From the NCBI GenBank assembly GCA_022825855.1, contig JAJDWB010000018.1, positions 62,001 through 126,000 of the forward strand: a stretch of DNA of 64,000 bases, in the 5' to 3' direction. Origin of the DNA: Dehalococcoidia bacterium. GTDB lineage: Bacteria > Chloroflexota > Dehalococcoidia > Bin125. The position numbers and the translations under genes are program-made. The notes beneath the pieces are model-generated. The model was given only the letters and a program-made list of their open reading frames with translations. It had not been told where the DNA came from and made no database searches. Each line of letters begins with the position of its first letter. Position 1 is the stretch's first letter. Below, piece after piece: positions 33,629 to 42,443 of the stretch.

Positions 33629-35353
33629 GTGCGACGCCTGCGCGTCTCGTTGGCCCAGATCAATTCGACCGTCGGCGACCTGGACGGTAACGCCGCCAAG
33701 ATCATTGAGTACATCGGCCGGGCCGATTCGCTGGGCGCGGATCTGGTCGCCTTCCCCGAGCTGGCGCTGACCGGATATCCGCCTGAAGACCTGGTCCTGC
33801 GCCGGGGATTCGTCGAGTCCAACCTCGAGACCCTCGAACGGGTCCGCGAGGCGACGATCGGCCGGCACGTGACCGCGATCGTCGGATTCGTCGACTATCG
33901 CCACGACATCTTTAACGCCGCCGCGGTGCTGCACGACGGCGAACTGTTCGGCACCTATCACAAGCAATATCTCCCGAACTACGGCGTCTTTGACGAGGCG
34001 CGCTATTTCCGCCCCGGCGAGGGAGTGCAGCTCTTCGACATCGCCGGCGCGCGCGTGGGGGTGACGATCTGCGAAGACATCTGGTATTCCTCAGGTCCGA
34101 TGCAGGATCAATGCCTGGCCGGCGCCGAGTTGGTCGTCAACATCAACGGTTCGCCGTTTCACGCCGGCAAGTCGCTGCAACGGGAACAGATGCTCGCGAC
34201 CCGCGCGGCCGACAATGCGGTGCTGACGCTCTACTGCAACCTGGTCGGCGGTCAGGATCACCTGATCTTCGACGGCGGCTCGACCGTCTACGGACCCGGA
34301 GGCGAGCTGGTCGCCCGAGGGCCCATGTTCCAGGAAGAGCTGCTGACCGTCGACCTCGACGTGGAGGAAGTGCGCCAGACCCGGCTGCATGATCCGCGGC
34401 TGCGGCGCTTGCCGCAGACCGAGGCCGAACTGTCCGTGGTCTCTTCACAGTCCGGCGAGGCGCGTGGTCCGGACCTGGGCAGCGCGATCAGCGATCCGCT
34501 CGAGCATGACGCACAGGTCTACGAGGCGCTGGTGCTGGGCACCCGGGACTACGTGCACAAGACCGGCTTCAGCGACGTCGTGATCGCGCTCTCCGGCGGC
34601 ATCGACTCCACGCTCACGGCCGTGATCGCCGTGGATGCGCTCGGAGCGGAGCACGTGCGCGGGGTCTCGATGCCGTCGCGGTATTCGTCGGAGGGGAGCG
34701 TGGCCGACGCCCGCGCCCTGGCGGACAACCTCGGCATCCGCATGGACGTCCTGCCGATCGAGGGTCCGTACCAGTCGTATCTCGACACGCTCGCGCCGAT
34801 CTTCGAGGGGCTGCCGCAGGATGTGACCGAGGAGAATCTCCAGGCCAGGATCCGCGGCGTGCTGATGATGGCGCTCTCCAACAAGATGGGCTCGTTGGTC
34901 CTGACCACCTCAAACAAGAGCGAGTCGGCGACCGGCTACACGACGCTCTACGGCGACATGACGGGCGGACTCGCGGTCATCCAGGACGTGCCCAAGCTGC
35001 TCGTCTACCGGCTGTCGGAACTGGTCAACGAGCGCGCCGGGCGCGAGGTCATCCCCGTATCCGTACTAACCAAGCCGCCCAGCGCCGAACTGCGCCCCGA
35101 CCAGCTCGACGAGCAATCATTGATGCCCTACGACCGTCTCGATCCGATCCTGGAAGCGTTCGTGGAGGAGGACCGGTCGCTGGACGAGATCGTCGAGGCC
35201 GGATTCGAGGAGTCCGATGTCAAGCGTGTGATGTCGCTGGTCACGGGCGCCGAGTACAAGCGCCGCCAGGCGGCTCCCGGTCTGAAGATCACGCCGCGCG
35301 CCTTCGGCCGCGATCGTCGATTCCCGATCGCCAACCGCTACCGCGGATTCTGA
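33629..35353 (+). CDS. nadE: Glutamine-dependent NAD+ synthetase
   Basis: The protein has 574 residues from GTG at 33629 with GAGGAG upstream. The N-terminal nitrilase-type glutaminase domain has the triad Glu44 (FPELALTGYPPEDL), Lys112 (YHKQYLPNYGVFDE) and Cys148 (GVTICEDIW). The C-terminal synthetase has the pyrophosphate loop ALSGGIDSTL and the substrate region TTSNKSESATGYTTLYGDM. It amidates nicotinic acid adenine dinucleotide to NAD+ using ATP and glutamine. Full length for the family. The next gene starts 7 bases later. Confidence 0.95.
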   Translation: MRRLRVSLAQINSTVGDLDGNAAKIIEYIGRADSLGADLVAFPELALTGYPPEDLVLRRGFVESNLETLERVREATIGRHVTAIVGFVDYRHDIFNAAAVLHDGELFGTYHKQYLPNYGVFDEARYFRPGEGVQLFDIAGARVGVTICEDIWYSSGPMQDQCLAGAELVVNINGSPFHAGKSLQREQMLATRAADNAVLTLYCNLVGGQDHLIFDGGSTVYGPGGELVARGPMFQEELLTVDLDVEEVRQTRLHDPRLRRLPQTEAELSVVSSQSGEARGPDLGSAISDPLEHDAQVYEALVLGTRDYVHKTGFSDVVIALSGGIDSTLTAVIAVDALGAEHVRGVSMPSRYSSEGSVADARALADNLGIRMDVLPIEGPYQSYLDTLAPIFEGLPQDVTEENLQARIRGVLMMALSNKMGSLVLTTSNKSESATGYTTLYGDMTGGLAVIQDVPKLLVYRLSELVNERAGREVIPVSVLTKPPSAELRPDQLDEQSLMPYDRLDPILEAFVEEDRSLDEIVEAGFEESDVKRVMSLVTGAEYKRRQAAPGLKITPRAFGRDRRFPIANRYRGF

Positions 35354-35360
35354 GCTCGCC

Positions 35361-36329
35361 GTGGATACCGAGTGGGCGCTGCTGGCCGAGCGCATCGGCG
35401 CGCGGCATCGCAGCCGCGACTCGCTCGTGCGCGGCGTCGCCGTCGTCGGCGACTACGCTCGCAACCAGGTCTGGGATGGCTCGCTGCTGCAGATCGTGCT
35501 GTTCCGGCATCGCGACGAAGCGCTGATCGACGAGGGCGCGATCGCCGAAGAGAACGGCCTGCGCGTCGTCGTCGACTCGATCACCTCGGGCGCCCTGGTC
35601 GAACTGGAGGATCTGCTGCACGTCGAGCCGCTAGCCGGCAACCTGGCCGACATGCACACCCTGCGCATGGCCGACCCGACGCTGCGCGACCGGCTGGCCG
35701 CCTTCCGCGATCGCTACTACTCCGCAGAGGGCCGGCAACAACGAGCAGCTCGCGCGCTCCAGCGGGCGCGCGTTGCGCTCGACGACTACGAGGCGACGGG
35801 ACGTCCCCTGCACGCCGTCGAGGCGGTGCGCGCGGGCATCTTCCAATCGCTCAGCGCACTGGTGGGAGAACCGGTGGACGTCCTGCGCCTGCCTCGCCGG
35901 ACACGCGCCGGCGGACGCCTGCTCAAGATGCTCGACCTCTGGTCGAGGGTGTCCGACGCGATCCGACTGTCTGAGGACATAGACGATCTGTCGGCCCGAT
36001 GGACCGCAGTGGACAGCCTCTACTCGCTCTGCCGCGCGCATCTGGACGCGCGCATGCCCGAAGTTGGAGCGGCTCTCGTCCCTCGTCTTGACCGCGCGAT
36101 CGCTCCGGCCCGTGCCGGCAGCGAGGCGCTCTCCGGCGCCGGTGACGTGACCGGCGCCCACTGGACGGCGTTGGCCGCGGCAGCGGATATCGACAACATG
36201 GTCGAGGCGGCATCTTCCGGATGGCGGGAGCGCCGCGACTACCAGGAACGCGCGCAGGCCGTCTACGGCGAGCCCGACGCCGCCGCGCTGCGCCGCGTCT
36301 GCGTCGAGCTGCAGCGCCGGCTTGCCTAG
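35361..36329 (+). CDS. Hypothetical protein with a possible degenerate nucleotidyltransferase fold
   Basis: The protein has 322 residues from GTG at 35361, 7 bases after nadE. Residues about 20-50 (VRGVAVVGDYARNQVWDGSLLQIVLF) resemble the strand-turn-strand of the pol-beta-type nucleotidyltransferases, G-S/D-YARG then DxD, but the aspartate pair is replaced (SLLQI), so catalysis is unlikely. The remainder (about 110-320) is a helix-rich region like the C-terminal bundle of such proteins. I do not recognise a named family. It may act with NAD synthetase or simply be co-transcribed. It overlaps the convergent LysM/M23 gene by 4 bases at the stop codons (CTAG). Confidence 0.6.
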   Translation: MDTEWALLAERIGARHRSRDSLVRGVAVVGDYARNQVWDGSLLQIVLFRHRDEALIDEGAIAEENGLRVVVDSITSGALVELEDLLHVEPLAGNLADMHTLRMADPTLRDRLAAFRDRYYSAEGRQQRAARALQRARVALDDYEATGRPLHAVEAVRAGIFQSLSALVGEPVDVLRLPRRTRAGGRLLKMLDLWSRVSDAIRLSEDIDDLSARWTAVDSLYSLCRAHLDARMPEVGAALVPRLDRAIAPARAGSEALSGAGDVTGAHWTALAAAADIDNMVEAASSGWRERRDYQERAQAVYGEPDAAALRRVCVELQRRLA

Positions 36330-38146
36330 GGCAGCATCAGCAGCGGGTCGATGTACCAGTCGTGGTGCTGAATCTCGAAGTGCAGGTGTGGACCCGTGCT
36401 ATGGCCGGTGTTGCCGTTGTAGCCGATGATCTCGCCAGCGCTGACTTCCTGCCCCTGCCAGACGGCAAACTCGACCAGATGCGCATAGACGCTGATCCAG
36501 CCGTTGCCGTGATCGATCTCGACGTACCAGCCCAGACCCAGGTGCGCGTCGCCGCCGACGAAGGTGACCAATCCGTCGGCGGCGGCAACGATCGGTTCGT
36601 ACATGTTGAGCGCGATGTCGAGCCCCTTGTGGCGGTACGAACAATCCCAACTGCGACAGAGCCCGAACGGATCCGTGATCTGCCCGCTCGCCGGCCAGAC
36701 GAAGTCGGGCGTGTCCAGCGGCAGAATGATCTCCTGTCCGATCACGATCTCGTTCGCGTCTTCGACGCCGTGGGCCGGATCGGCCAGGATCGCCTGCATA
36801 TCGACGCCGTGCCGGTCCGCGATGCTCTGCAGGGTGTCGCCGCGCTGCACCGTGACGATCAGGCCCTCGCGGATCGGCAACCGCCAGGTCGTGCCGCCCT
36901 CGATCCATTGTCCCGGCTCGAGCCAGCCGTGGTTGGCCAGCAGCGTGTGGGGCGTCACGCCCAGGTCGGCGGCGGCGTACTGGACGAGGTCGGTGCCGAC
37001 CAGCACGCGATGCTCGGAGACCACGGGCAGGTCGATGTAGCCCGGCAGGTAGATAAGCTGACCAATGACCAGCAGATCGGTGGAACGCATCGGGTTCAGC
37101 TCGCGCAGCTCGGCCATCGACAGGCCGTGCTGATCGGCAATCGCGCTGAAGGTGTCGCCCGGCTGGACCTCGTAGGAACGCCGACGCTGTTCAACGGCCG
37201 GAACCGTACCGGCAGCGGCGAACAGGGCCGCAGGCGACCAGGGCACCGTGAGCACCTGGCCCACCGGGATCTGGTTCAAGTCTGCGCCGCCGTTGAGCGC
37301 TCGCAGCTCGGCCAGGCTGATGTCGAAGCGTTCCGCGATGAACGTGGCGTTGTCGCCGCTGCGCACCGTGTACTGCGTGGTGATGGTCCGGCTGGCGTCC
37401 GCCGGGTCGATCGCCGGCGCGTGATAGTCGGGCGTGGGAATCAGCAAGATGTCGCCCGGATGAATCACCGTGGCGATCGTGACACCGGGATTGTGGTCCA
37501 GAAGCTCCTGGATCGTCAGTCCGGCCTGGTCGGCAATCGCGTAGAGGTGGTCGCCGCTCTGGACCACGTACTCCCGGCTCACCGTCGGCGTCGCGATTGG
37601 CTCCGGCGATGCCAGGCCGGCGTTGAGCGACGGCTGCCCGCTGACTGGGGTGTTTGCCGGGGTCGGCGAGCCGGCCTGCGGTACGGAGATCTCCGTGCCC
37701 ACCCAGAGCAGGTGAGGAACGAGCAGCGGATTGAGCGCCAGGATCGCGTTGACCTCGGTGCCGTAGCGCGCGGCGATCTCGCTCAGGGTGTCGCCGCTCT
37801 GGATCGTGTACGTGACGACGTCCAGGGAACTGATCGGGACGCTCGAGCCGCCGGTGCTCTGACTCGCGGGAGCATTGCCGGACGCGGTATTGTCGGGAAT
37901 CTGGATCCGCTGTCCCACGTAGATGCTGTCCGGAGAGGTGATGTCTCCGTTCAGCGCCAGCAGCACCGAGACGCCGACTTGCAGCTCGCTGGCGATGCCC
38001 GAAAGCGTGTCGCCCGCCTGGACCGTGTAGGTGTCGGCGGAGGCGCGGCCCCAACCGGCCGCTGCCCAGAGCGCGCCCGCCAACAGCAACACCAAACCCG
38101 CAAGAGCGAGCCGCCGCAACATCGGCAACGGGGTCATCCAGCGCAT
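36326..38146 (-). CDS. LysM-repeat M23 family metallopeptidase
   Basis: The protein has 606 residues. An N-terminal signal or anchor helix (about 10-33) is followed by seven LysM-type repeats of 45-65 residues, most opening with YTVQ-GDTL or a variant and closing with a proline; the sixth (HRVLVGTDLVQYAAADLG) is degenerate. The C-terminal M23 domain (481-606) has the zinc ligands His506 and Asp510 in HKGLDIA and His587 and His589 in HLHFEI. It would bind and cut peptidoglycan-type peptide bridges or glycans outside the membrane. TAGAGT 5 bases before the ATG may be a -10 element. It is divergent from the crotonase gene. Confidence 0.9.
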   Translation of the reverse strand: MRWMTPLPMLRRLALAGLVLLLAGALWAAAGWGRASADTYTVQAGDTLSGIASELQVGVSVLLALNGDITSPDSIYVGQRIQIPDNTASGNAPASQSTGGSSVPISSLDVVTYTIQSGDTLSEIAARYGTEVNAILALNPLLVPHLLWVGTEISVPQAGSPTPANTPVSGQPSLNAGLASPEPIATPTVSREYVVQSGDHLYAIADQAGLTIQELLDHNPGVTIATVIHPGDILLIPTPDYHAPAIDPADASRTITTQYTVRSGDNATFIAERFDISLAELRALNGGADLNQIPVGQVLTVPWSPAALFAAAGTVPAVEQRRRSYEVQPGDTFSAIADQHGLSMAELRELNPMRSTDLLVIGQLIYLPGYIDLPVVSEHRVLVGTDLVQYAAADLGVTPHTLLANHGWLEPGQWIEGGTTWRLPIREGLIVTVQRGDTLQSIADRHGVDMQAILADPAHGVEDANEIVIGQEIILPLDTPDFVWPASGQITDPFGLCRSWDCSYRHKGLDIALNMYEPIVAAADGLVTFVGGDAHLGLGWYVEIDHGNGWISVYAHLVEFAVWQGQEVSAGEIIGYNGNTGHSTGPHLHFEIQHHDWYIDPLLMLP

Positions 38147-38151
38147 ATGTC

Positions 38152-38157
38152 ACTCTA
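38152..38157 (-). promoter_or_regulatory. Candidate -10 element (TAGAGT)
   Basis: TAGAGT lies 5 bases before the ATG of the LysM/M23 gene on the minus strand. The spacing is at the short end for a leaderless start. No other promoter signal is clear. Confidence 0.3.
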
Positions 38158-38296
38158 TGCACGGCGTGCGCGAGGTCGGTCCTCGTCAACGTCAAGCGAC
38201 TGATAACTTCTTGATGGTGACGTAATGCATCATCCTCAGCGCGCCGGCTGCGCGCACGGGGACACGGCCGTGACTGCGTAGGCCAGGAGGAAGCGC

Positions 38297-39085
38297 ATGA
38301 GCTACGAACTGATTGAAGTTGAGACTCGCGGAGCGGTGGGCATCATCCGCAAGAATCGGCCCGAGAAGCTGAACGCCTGGAGCCGCGCCATGGCGGCCGA
38401 AGAGCAGCAGGCGATGACCGAGTTCAACAACGACCCGCAGGTCGCCGCCATCGTCTTCGCTGGCAACGGCCGCGCCTACTGCGCCGGACTGGACCTGCAA
38501 CAGCAGCAGGAAGAGGTGTCGAGCGGCAACGCCGGCCGGCGCGCCGGTCAGGCCGACGAGCATGACGAGACCTACACCGACTTCTGCGTGCAGAGCAAGC
38601 CGATCATCGGCGCGATCCACGGCTACGCGGTGGGCGTCGGCGTGACCACGATTCTGCCTTTCGACTTCCGCATCGCCGGCGAGAGCGCGCAGTTCGGCTT
38701 CCGCTTCGTCAAGATGGGGTTGCTGCCCGAGGCCGCGTCGACCACCCTGTTGCCCCGTCTGGTCGGCGTCGGCCGGGCCCTGGACTGGTGCCTGACCGGC
38801 CGCTTCGTCGGCGCTCAGGAGGCCTTCGAGGCCGGACTGGTCCGCGAGGTCGTACCCGATGACGAGCTGGTCGATCGCGCCGTCGCCCTGGGCGAGGAAC
38901 TGGCCGAGAACCCCGACTCGATCATGCGTCGCGTGAAATCGCTGTTTTCGCAAAATCAATTGGAGTCGAATATCGGCCTCGTGCAACAGCGCGAAGGCAA
39001 GGCGCTAGAGTGGGCGATGCAGACACCGGAGCATGCGGAAGCGATTTCGGCCTTTCTTGAGAAGCGGCCGGCGAAGTTCCGCTAA
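38297..39085 (+). CDS. Enoyl-CoA hydratase/isomerase family protein (crotonase fold)
   Basis: The protein has 262 residues, typical for the family, with AGGAGG before the ATG. The crotonase core is clear: RPEKLNAWS, the oxyanion-hole AYCAGLDL, KPIIGAIHGYAVGVG and then FGFRFVKMGLLPEAAS. Only the second catalytic glutamate of classical hydratases (Glu145) is visible; the first is replaced in GVGVTTILPF. The enzyme may therefore be an isomerase or hydrolase rather than a standard 2-enoyl-CoA hydratase. It acts on acyl-CoA thioesters in the cytoplasm and fits with the acyl-CoA genes elsewhere in the window. Confidence 0.88.
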   Translation: MSYELIEVETRGAVGIIRKNRPEKLNAWSRAMAAEEQQAMTEFNNDPQVAAIVFAGNGRAYCAGLDLQQQQEEVSSGNAGRRAGQADEHDETYTDFCVQSKPIIGAIHGYAVGVGVTTILPFDFRIAGESAQFGFRFVKMGLLPEAASTTLLPRLVGVGRALDWCLTGRFVGAQEAFEAGLVREVVPDDELVDRAVALGEELAENPDSIMRRVKSLFSQNQLESNIGLVQQREGKALEWAMQTPEHAEAISAFLEKRPAKFR

Positions 39086-39139
39086 GCGACGCGCCTTCGG
39101 GCAACCCATGCGGCGGGGCGACTCGGTTGGGAGACCGGG

Positions 39140-40360
39140 ATGTCCCTGCAGGAAGCCGCCTCGTCGGGATCGTTTCAACCGCGAGCGGCGCAACCCACAG
39201 ATCCACAGCGAGCCGACTCGCCGTTCGCTCCGCCCATGGTGGACGACGACTCCGTGAGCGCGGACGGCCGGGCTGGTTTGCCGCCCGTCAATCCCTACGA
39301 CTTCGCGATGGAGTCCGACGGGACCATGGCCGACCGCGGCCAGAACGACATGCGCGCCAAGCGCCGCCGCGCCTGGACGGTCGTCGGACTGGCGATCGTC
39401 ATTCCCGCCGCCGTCGCCAGCATCGTCGCCTGGCAGCTTTTCGGCAGCGACGCGGAGCCGGCTCCAACTGTCACTCGGGTGACCACCACGCCGGCCGAGA
39501 CGGAAACGCAAACCGTCCAGGCCGCGACGGCGACACCCGCCGCGGTCGCCGTCACCCCGACCGCCGCCACCGACGCCGCCGAAGCAACGGCGAGCACCGC
39601 GACGACGACCGCAACCACGTCCGAGACCACCACCAGCGCCGCCGCAAGTACGACGGCCGCCGCCGAGGCGGAATCGGCCGTCGACCTGTCATCGCTCGAC
39701 CCGGCTGCCCGTCTGGCCGCCTGGACCGAGATTGAGACGATCGAGGTCCTGCCCGGCGAAACGCTCTGGCTGATCGCCCAGAACTACGAGACGACGATCT
39801 CGGCCATCGCCACCCTCAACAACATCTCCGATCCGTCGAGCCTCAGCGTGGGCCAGCTCCTGCTGGTCCCCGTCGGCTTCGCCGAGGAGATCGTCGAGAC
39901 CGCGGCCGTTGTCACTGGCAGCACCGACACGGAGACCGCGGGGACCGGATCGACCGCCTTGACGTCCGGTGTCGCCGAGGATGGCTCACTGCCGACCGAC
40001 CTGGCCAACTGGCACTCGATCGCTCCGGTCCGGATCGAGGATGGCGACAGCCTGGAAGCGATTGCGATCGCCAACAACACCTCGGTCGAGGCGATCATGG
40101 CGCTCAACGGGATCACCGACTCCAACCTGATCTTCATCGGCGAGGAACTGCTCGTGCCGGTCGGCTTCCAGGGTGAGGTGCCCGGCATCAATCTCAGCGC
40201 CGCGACGGTCGCGACCGAAACGACCGTCGATCAGACCGCGACCGACGTGCAGTCGCCCGCGGAGACGACGACCGCCACCGAGACCGGAGAGGCCGCCCAG
40301 GAGCAAGGCGGGGACGATTTGATGTCCGATGACGAAGGCGACGACCTGATGTCGGAGTAG
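39140..40360 (+). CDS. Membrane-anchored protein with two LysM domains
   Basis: The protein has 406 residues. The N-terminal 75 residues are Pro/Asp-rich and should be cytoplasmic. MRAKRRR precedes a single span (about 78-100). A Thr/Ala/Glu-rich linker (about 105-185) leads to LysM1 (about 200-245, LPGETLWLIAQNYETTI) and LysM2 (about 296-342, EDGDSLEAIAIANNTSV). The acidic tail holds a short direct repeat, DDLMSDDEGDDLMSE. It likely binds peptidoglycan-like glycan with no enzyme domain attached. GGGAGA precedes the ATG. It ends at a strong inverted repeat. Confidence 0.82.
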   Translation: MSLQEAASSGSFQPRAAQPTDPQRADSPFAPPMVDDDSVSADGRAGLPPVNPYDFAMESDGTMADRGQNDMRAKRRRAWTVVGLAIVIPAAVASIVAWQLFGSDAEPAPTVTRVTTTPAETETQTVQAATATPAAVAVTPTAATDAAEATASTATTTATTSETTTSAAASTTAAAEAESAVDLSSLDPAARLAAWTEIETIEVLPGETLWLIAQNYETTISAIATLNNISDPSSLSVGQLLLVPVGFAEEIVETAAVVTGSTDTETAGTGSTALTSGVAEDGSLPTDLANWHSIAPVRIEDGDSLEAIAIANNTSVEAIMALNGITDSNLIFIGEELLVPVGFQGEVPGINLSAATVATETTVDQTATDVQSPAETTTATETGEAAQEQGGDDLMSDDEGDDLMSE

Positions 40361-40396
40361 CCGCCCGGATCGTCTGCCGGACGCCAACCAGCGTCG

Positions 40397-40444
40397 GACG
40401 CGCCTTCCCCTCCCGCCGCGGGGCGAGACTCCGGAAGGCGCGTC
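40397..40444. terminator. Perfect 12-bp inverted repeat between convergent genes
   Basis: GACGCGCCTTCC (40397-40408) and GGAAGGCGCGTC (40433-40444) are exact complements over a 24-base GC-rich loop. It lies between the LysM gene and the convergent SnoaL-like gene, so it could stop transcripts from both sides. No T-run is present on either strand. Confidence 0.5.
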
Positions 40445-40476
40445 GCGCTGTGCGCCAGATCTCCGGATCCGACGAG

Positions 40477-40869
40477 CTAGTCCCTGGCGTCGGGGGTCAC
40501 GTTGCGCTCGGTGAAGCGCCACTGGCCGTCAACCTTGGCCAGCTTGTCGTTGTAGATGCCGGTGATGATGCTGCTGCCGCCGTCCTTGGTCTGGACCAGG
40601 TTCAGGTAGCAGGAGTGAGTGGCGGAGTCGCCGTCGCCGTCAACGATGTGGTTGTTCGTCCAGTGCCGGGCGCCGGCCATCTGCTGGCCGAAGCCGGCGA
40701 CAAACTGGGCCAGCGCGACGTGGCCGCTGACCGGCTGCGGGCCGCCGTTGAACACGCCGTCCTCGGTGAACGTGCCGGCCCACGCTTCGCCGTCGCCAAA
40801 GTCGATGGCGTGGTTGTAGCGCGCCGCGAGCTCCAGGATCTCCATCTTGTCCGCTGCGTCGAGTGCCAT
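40477..40869 (-). CDS. SnoaL-like/NTF2-fold protein
   Basis: The protein has 130 residues from ATG at 40869 with AAGGA upstream; the open frame continues 12 codons to a weaker start. The sequence (DKMEILELAARYNHAIDFGDGEAWAGTFTEDGVF) is the typical N-terminus of the SnoaL_4-type NTF2-like fold, with ARHWTNNHIVDGDGD in the middle and YNDKLAKVDGQWRFTER near the end. Members are small cyclases, dehydratases or ligand-binding proteins. The Tyr, Asp and His seen in related scytalone-dehydratase-like proteins are present. Substrate unknown. Confidence 0.82.
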   Translation of the reverse strand: MALDAADKMEILELAARYNHAIDFGDGEAWAGTFTEDGVFNGGPQPVSGHVALAQFVAGFGQQMAGARHWTNNHIVDGDGDSATHSCYLNLVQTKDGGSSIITGIYNDKLAKVDGQWRFTERNVTPDARD

Positions 40870-40891
40870 GTGAGTTCCTTCCAGGCTGGAT

Positions 40892-41146
40892 TCAGGATTC
40901 CTCACGCAGAATAGCGAGGTCCTCGGATACCTGGTCCGCCGAGCGGTGCACGCCGTGCTCGAACAGCAGCAGCGTGATCAGGTTGAGCGTTGGCGCTTGT
41001 TGATCTGCGTAGCGCTCGCGAATCCAGGCCGCCTGGACCGGCGGCTCCGCGTTGCTGGGGAAGGCGTCGCGCAGCGCTTCAACCCGGGCCAACAGAATGG
41101 GCAGGCGTGCGGCTTCTTCGGGCGTCAATCGAACTCGCGGCGGCAT
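40892..41146 (-). CDS. Small hypothetical protein
   Basis: The protein has 84 residues starting MPPRVRLTPEEAARLPILL. It is helix-rich, soluble and without cysteine; VHRSADQVSEDLAILREES ends it. I do not recognise a family. Support for a real gene comes from its place 22 bases upstream of the SnoaL-like gene on the same strand, and from TACCGT 6 bases before the ATG. The open frame extends much further upstream, but that part is antisense to the CoA-transferase gene. Confidence 0.55.
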   Translation of the reverse strand: MPPRVRLTPEEAARLPILLARVEALRDAFPSNAEPPVQAAWIRERYADQQAPTLNLITLLLFEHGVHRSADQVSEDLAILREES

Positions 41147-41152
41147 GGGGCA

Positions 41153-41158
41153 ACGGTA
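41153..41158 (-). promoter_or_regulatory. Candidate -10 element (TACCGT), leaderless start
   Basis: TACCGT lies 6 bases before the ATG of the small hypothetical gene, in the gap to the divergent CoA-transferase. No ribosome site is seen between them. Confidence 0.35.
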
Positions 41159-41209
41159 TCCTGCCCGCGAGGCCCGCACGACTCGGGCGGGAGAGGACTT
41201 GGACCTGCC

Positions 41210-42394
41210 ATGCCGGGACCGCTGCACGGATACCGCATCCTCGACTTCACCCGCTATCAACAGGGTCCGTTCGCAACTGTGCAGCTCTCCGATCTGGGCG
41301 CCGAGATCTGGAAGGTCGAGCCGCCCGGCGGCGACCCGGGCCGGGGCTCGGATCGTGCCGCCGACGGTTTCTCCCCTTACTTCGAGGCTCACGACCGGGG
41401 CAAGCGCTCGATCGTGCTCAATCTGCGCCAACCCGAAGCGGTGGACGCCGCCCTCAGAATGGCCGAGCGCTGCGACGGCGTGATCGAGAACTATCGACCG
41501 GGCGTCATGGATCGCCTCGGCATCGGCTACCAGGCGCTCAGCGCGCGCAATCCGCGGATCGTCATGGTCTCCGCGTCCGCCTTCGGGTCGCAGGGTCCCC
41601 AGGTCGGCGAACCGGGATACGACGTGATCGGCCAGGCGACCGGCGGCGTGATGTCGCTGCAGGCCCTGGGCGACGATGCGGAGCCGCGCACCTTGCCGGG
41701 CGGATTCGCCGACCAGGTCGGCGCGATGCAAGCCTGCATCGCCATGCTCGCCGGACTGATCGCCGCCACAGACTCCGGCCGCGGACAGCACGTCGACGTC
41801 TCCCTGCTCGGCTCGCAGATTGCGCTGCAGTCCGTCTATCTCACCGGATACCTCCAGAGCGGCCAACAGCCGCACATGCGCCGGCGGCGCATGCCCACCT
41901 TCACCTTCTACCAGGCGGCGGACCGCTTCTGGCTGGTGATCGGCGTCGTCGACGCGAAGAACTGGCGCACGCTCTGCGAGCTGATGGAGCATCCCGAGTG
42001 GGAGCAGGACGAGCGCTTCGCCACGGCTCCGGCCCGACTCCAGCACAGCGCGGAGCTCGAGGCCATGCTCGAAGACTGCTTCGCGTCCGCCAACCGGGAC
42101 GAATGGCTGCTCCGTCTGCGCGACGCCGACATCCCCTCGGCTCCGGTCAACGGCTACGCCGACGTCGAGGCCTCCGAGCAGGTCTGGGCCAACGGCTACC
42201 TGACCGAGATTCCCGACCCACGCTACGGAACGCGGCGCGTGACCGGGTTGCCCTGGACGTTCTCCGAGACGCCCGGCGCGGTCCAGGGCCGCGCCCCCGA
42301 ACTGAACGCCGACGCCGACTCGATTCTGACCGAGGTCGGCTATAGCGTGGACGAGATTGACCGGCTCCGCTCGAGCGGAGCGACATCCGAGTAG
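41210..42394 (+). CDS. CoA-transferase family III (CaiB/BaiF type), second copy
   Basis: The protein has 394 residues from ATG at 41210. The start PLHGYRILDFTRYQQGPFAT, LSDLGAEIWKVEPPGGDPGR and ENYRPGVMDRLG are standard for the family. The catalytic aspartate should be in EPGYDVIGQATGG. It shares only family-level similarity with the copy at 13982, so they likely differ in substrate. Members transfer CoA between acids or racemise methyl-branched acyl-CoAs. The promoter must lie in the 63-base gap shared with the divergent small gene. A GC-rich hairpin follows its stop codon. Confidence 0.9.
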   Translation: MPGPLHGYRILDFTRYQQGPFATVQLSDLGAEIWKVEPPGGDPGRGSDRAADGFSPYFEAHDRGKRSIVLNLRQPEAVDAALRMAERCDGVIENYRPGVMDRLGIGYQALSARNPRIVMVSASAFGSQGPQVGEPGYDVIGQATGGVMSLQALGDDAEPRTLPGGFADQVGAMQACIAMLAGLIAATDSGRGQHVDVSLLGSQIALQSVYLTGYLQSGQQPHMRRRRMPTFTFYQAADRFWLVIGVVDAKNWRTLCELMEHPEWEQDERFATAPARLQHSAELEAMLEDCFASANRDEWLLRLRDADIPSAPVNGYADVEASEQVWANGYLTEIPDPRYGTRRVTGLPWTFSETPGAVQGRAPELNADADSILTEVGYSVDEIDRLRSSGATSE

Positions 42395-42396
42395 TT

Positions 42397-42413
42397 GCGC
42401 TCCGGCGGAGCGC
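42397..42413. other. GC-rich hairpin after the CoA-transferase gene
   Basis: GCGCTCC and GGAGCGC pair over a GGC loop, 2 bases after the stop codon. A second palindrome, CCGCTCGAGCGG, lies inside the end of the gene. There is no T-run, so termination activity is uncertain. Confidence 0.35.
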
Positions 42414-42443
42414 CACAGGCCTGGACAGCGGAGACACATTGAT

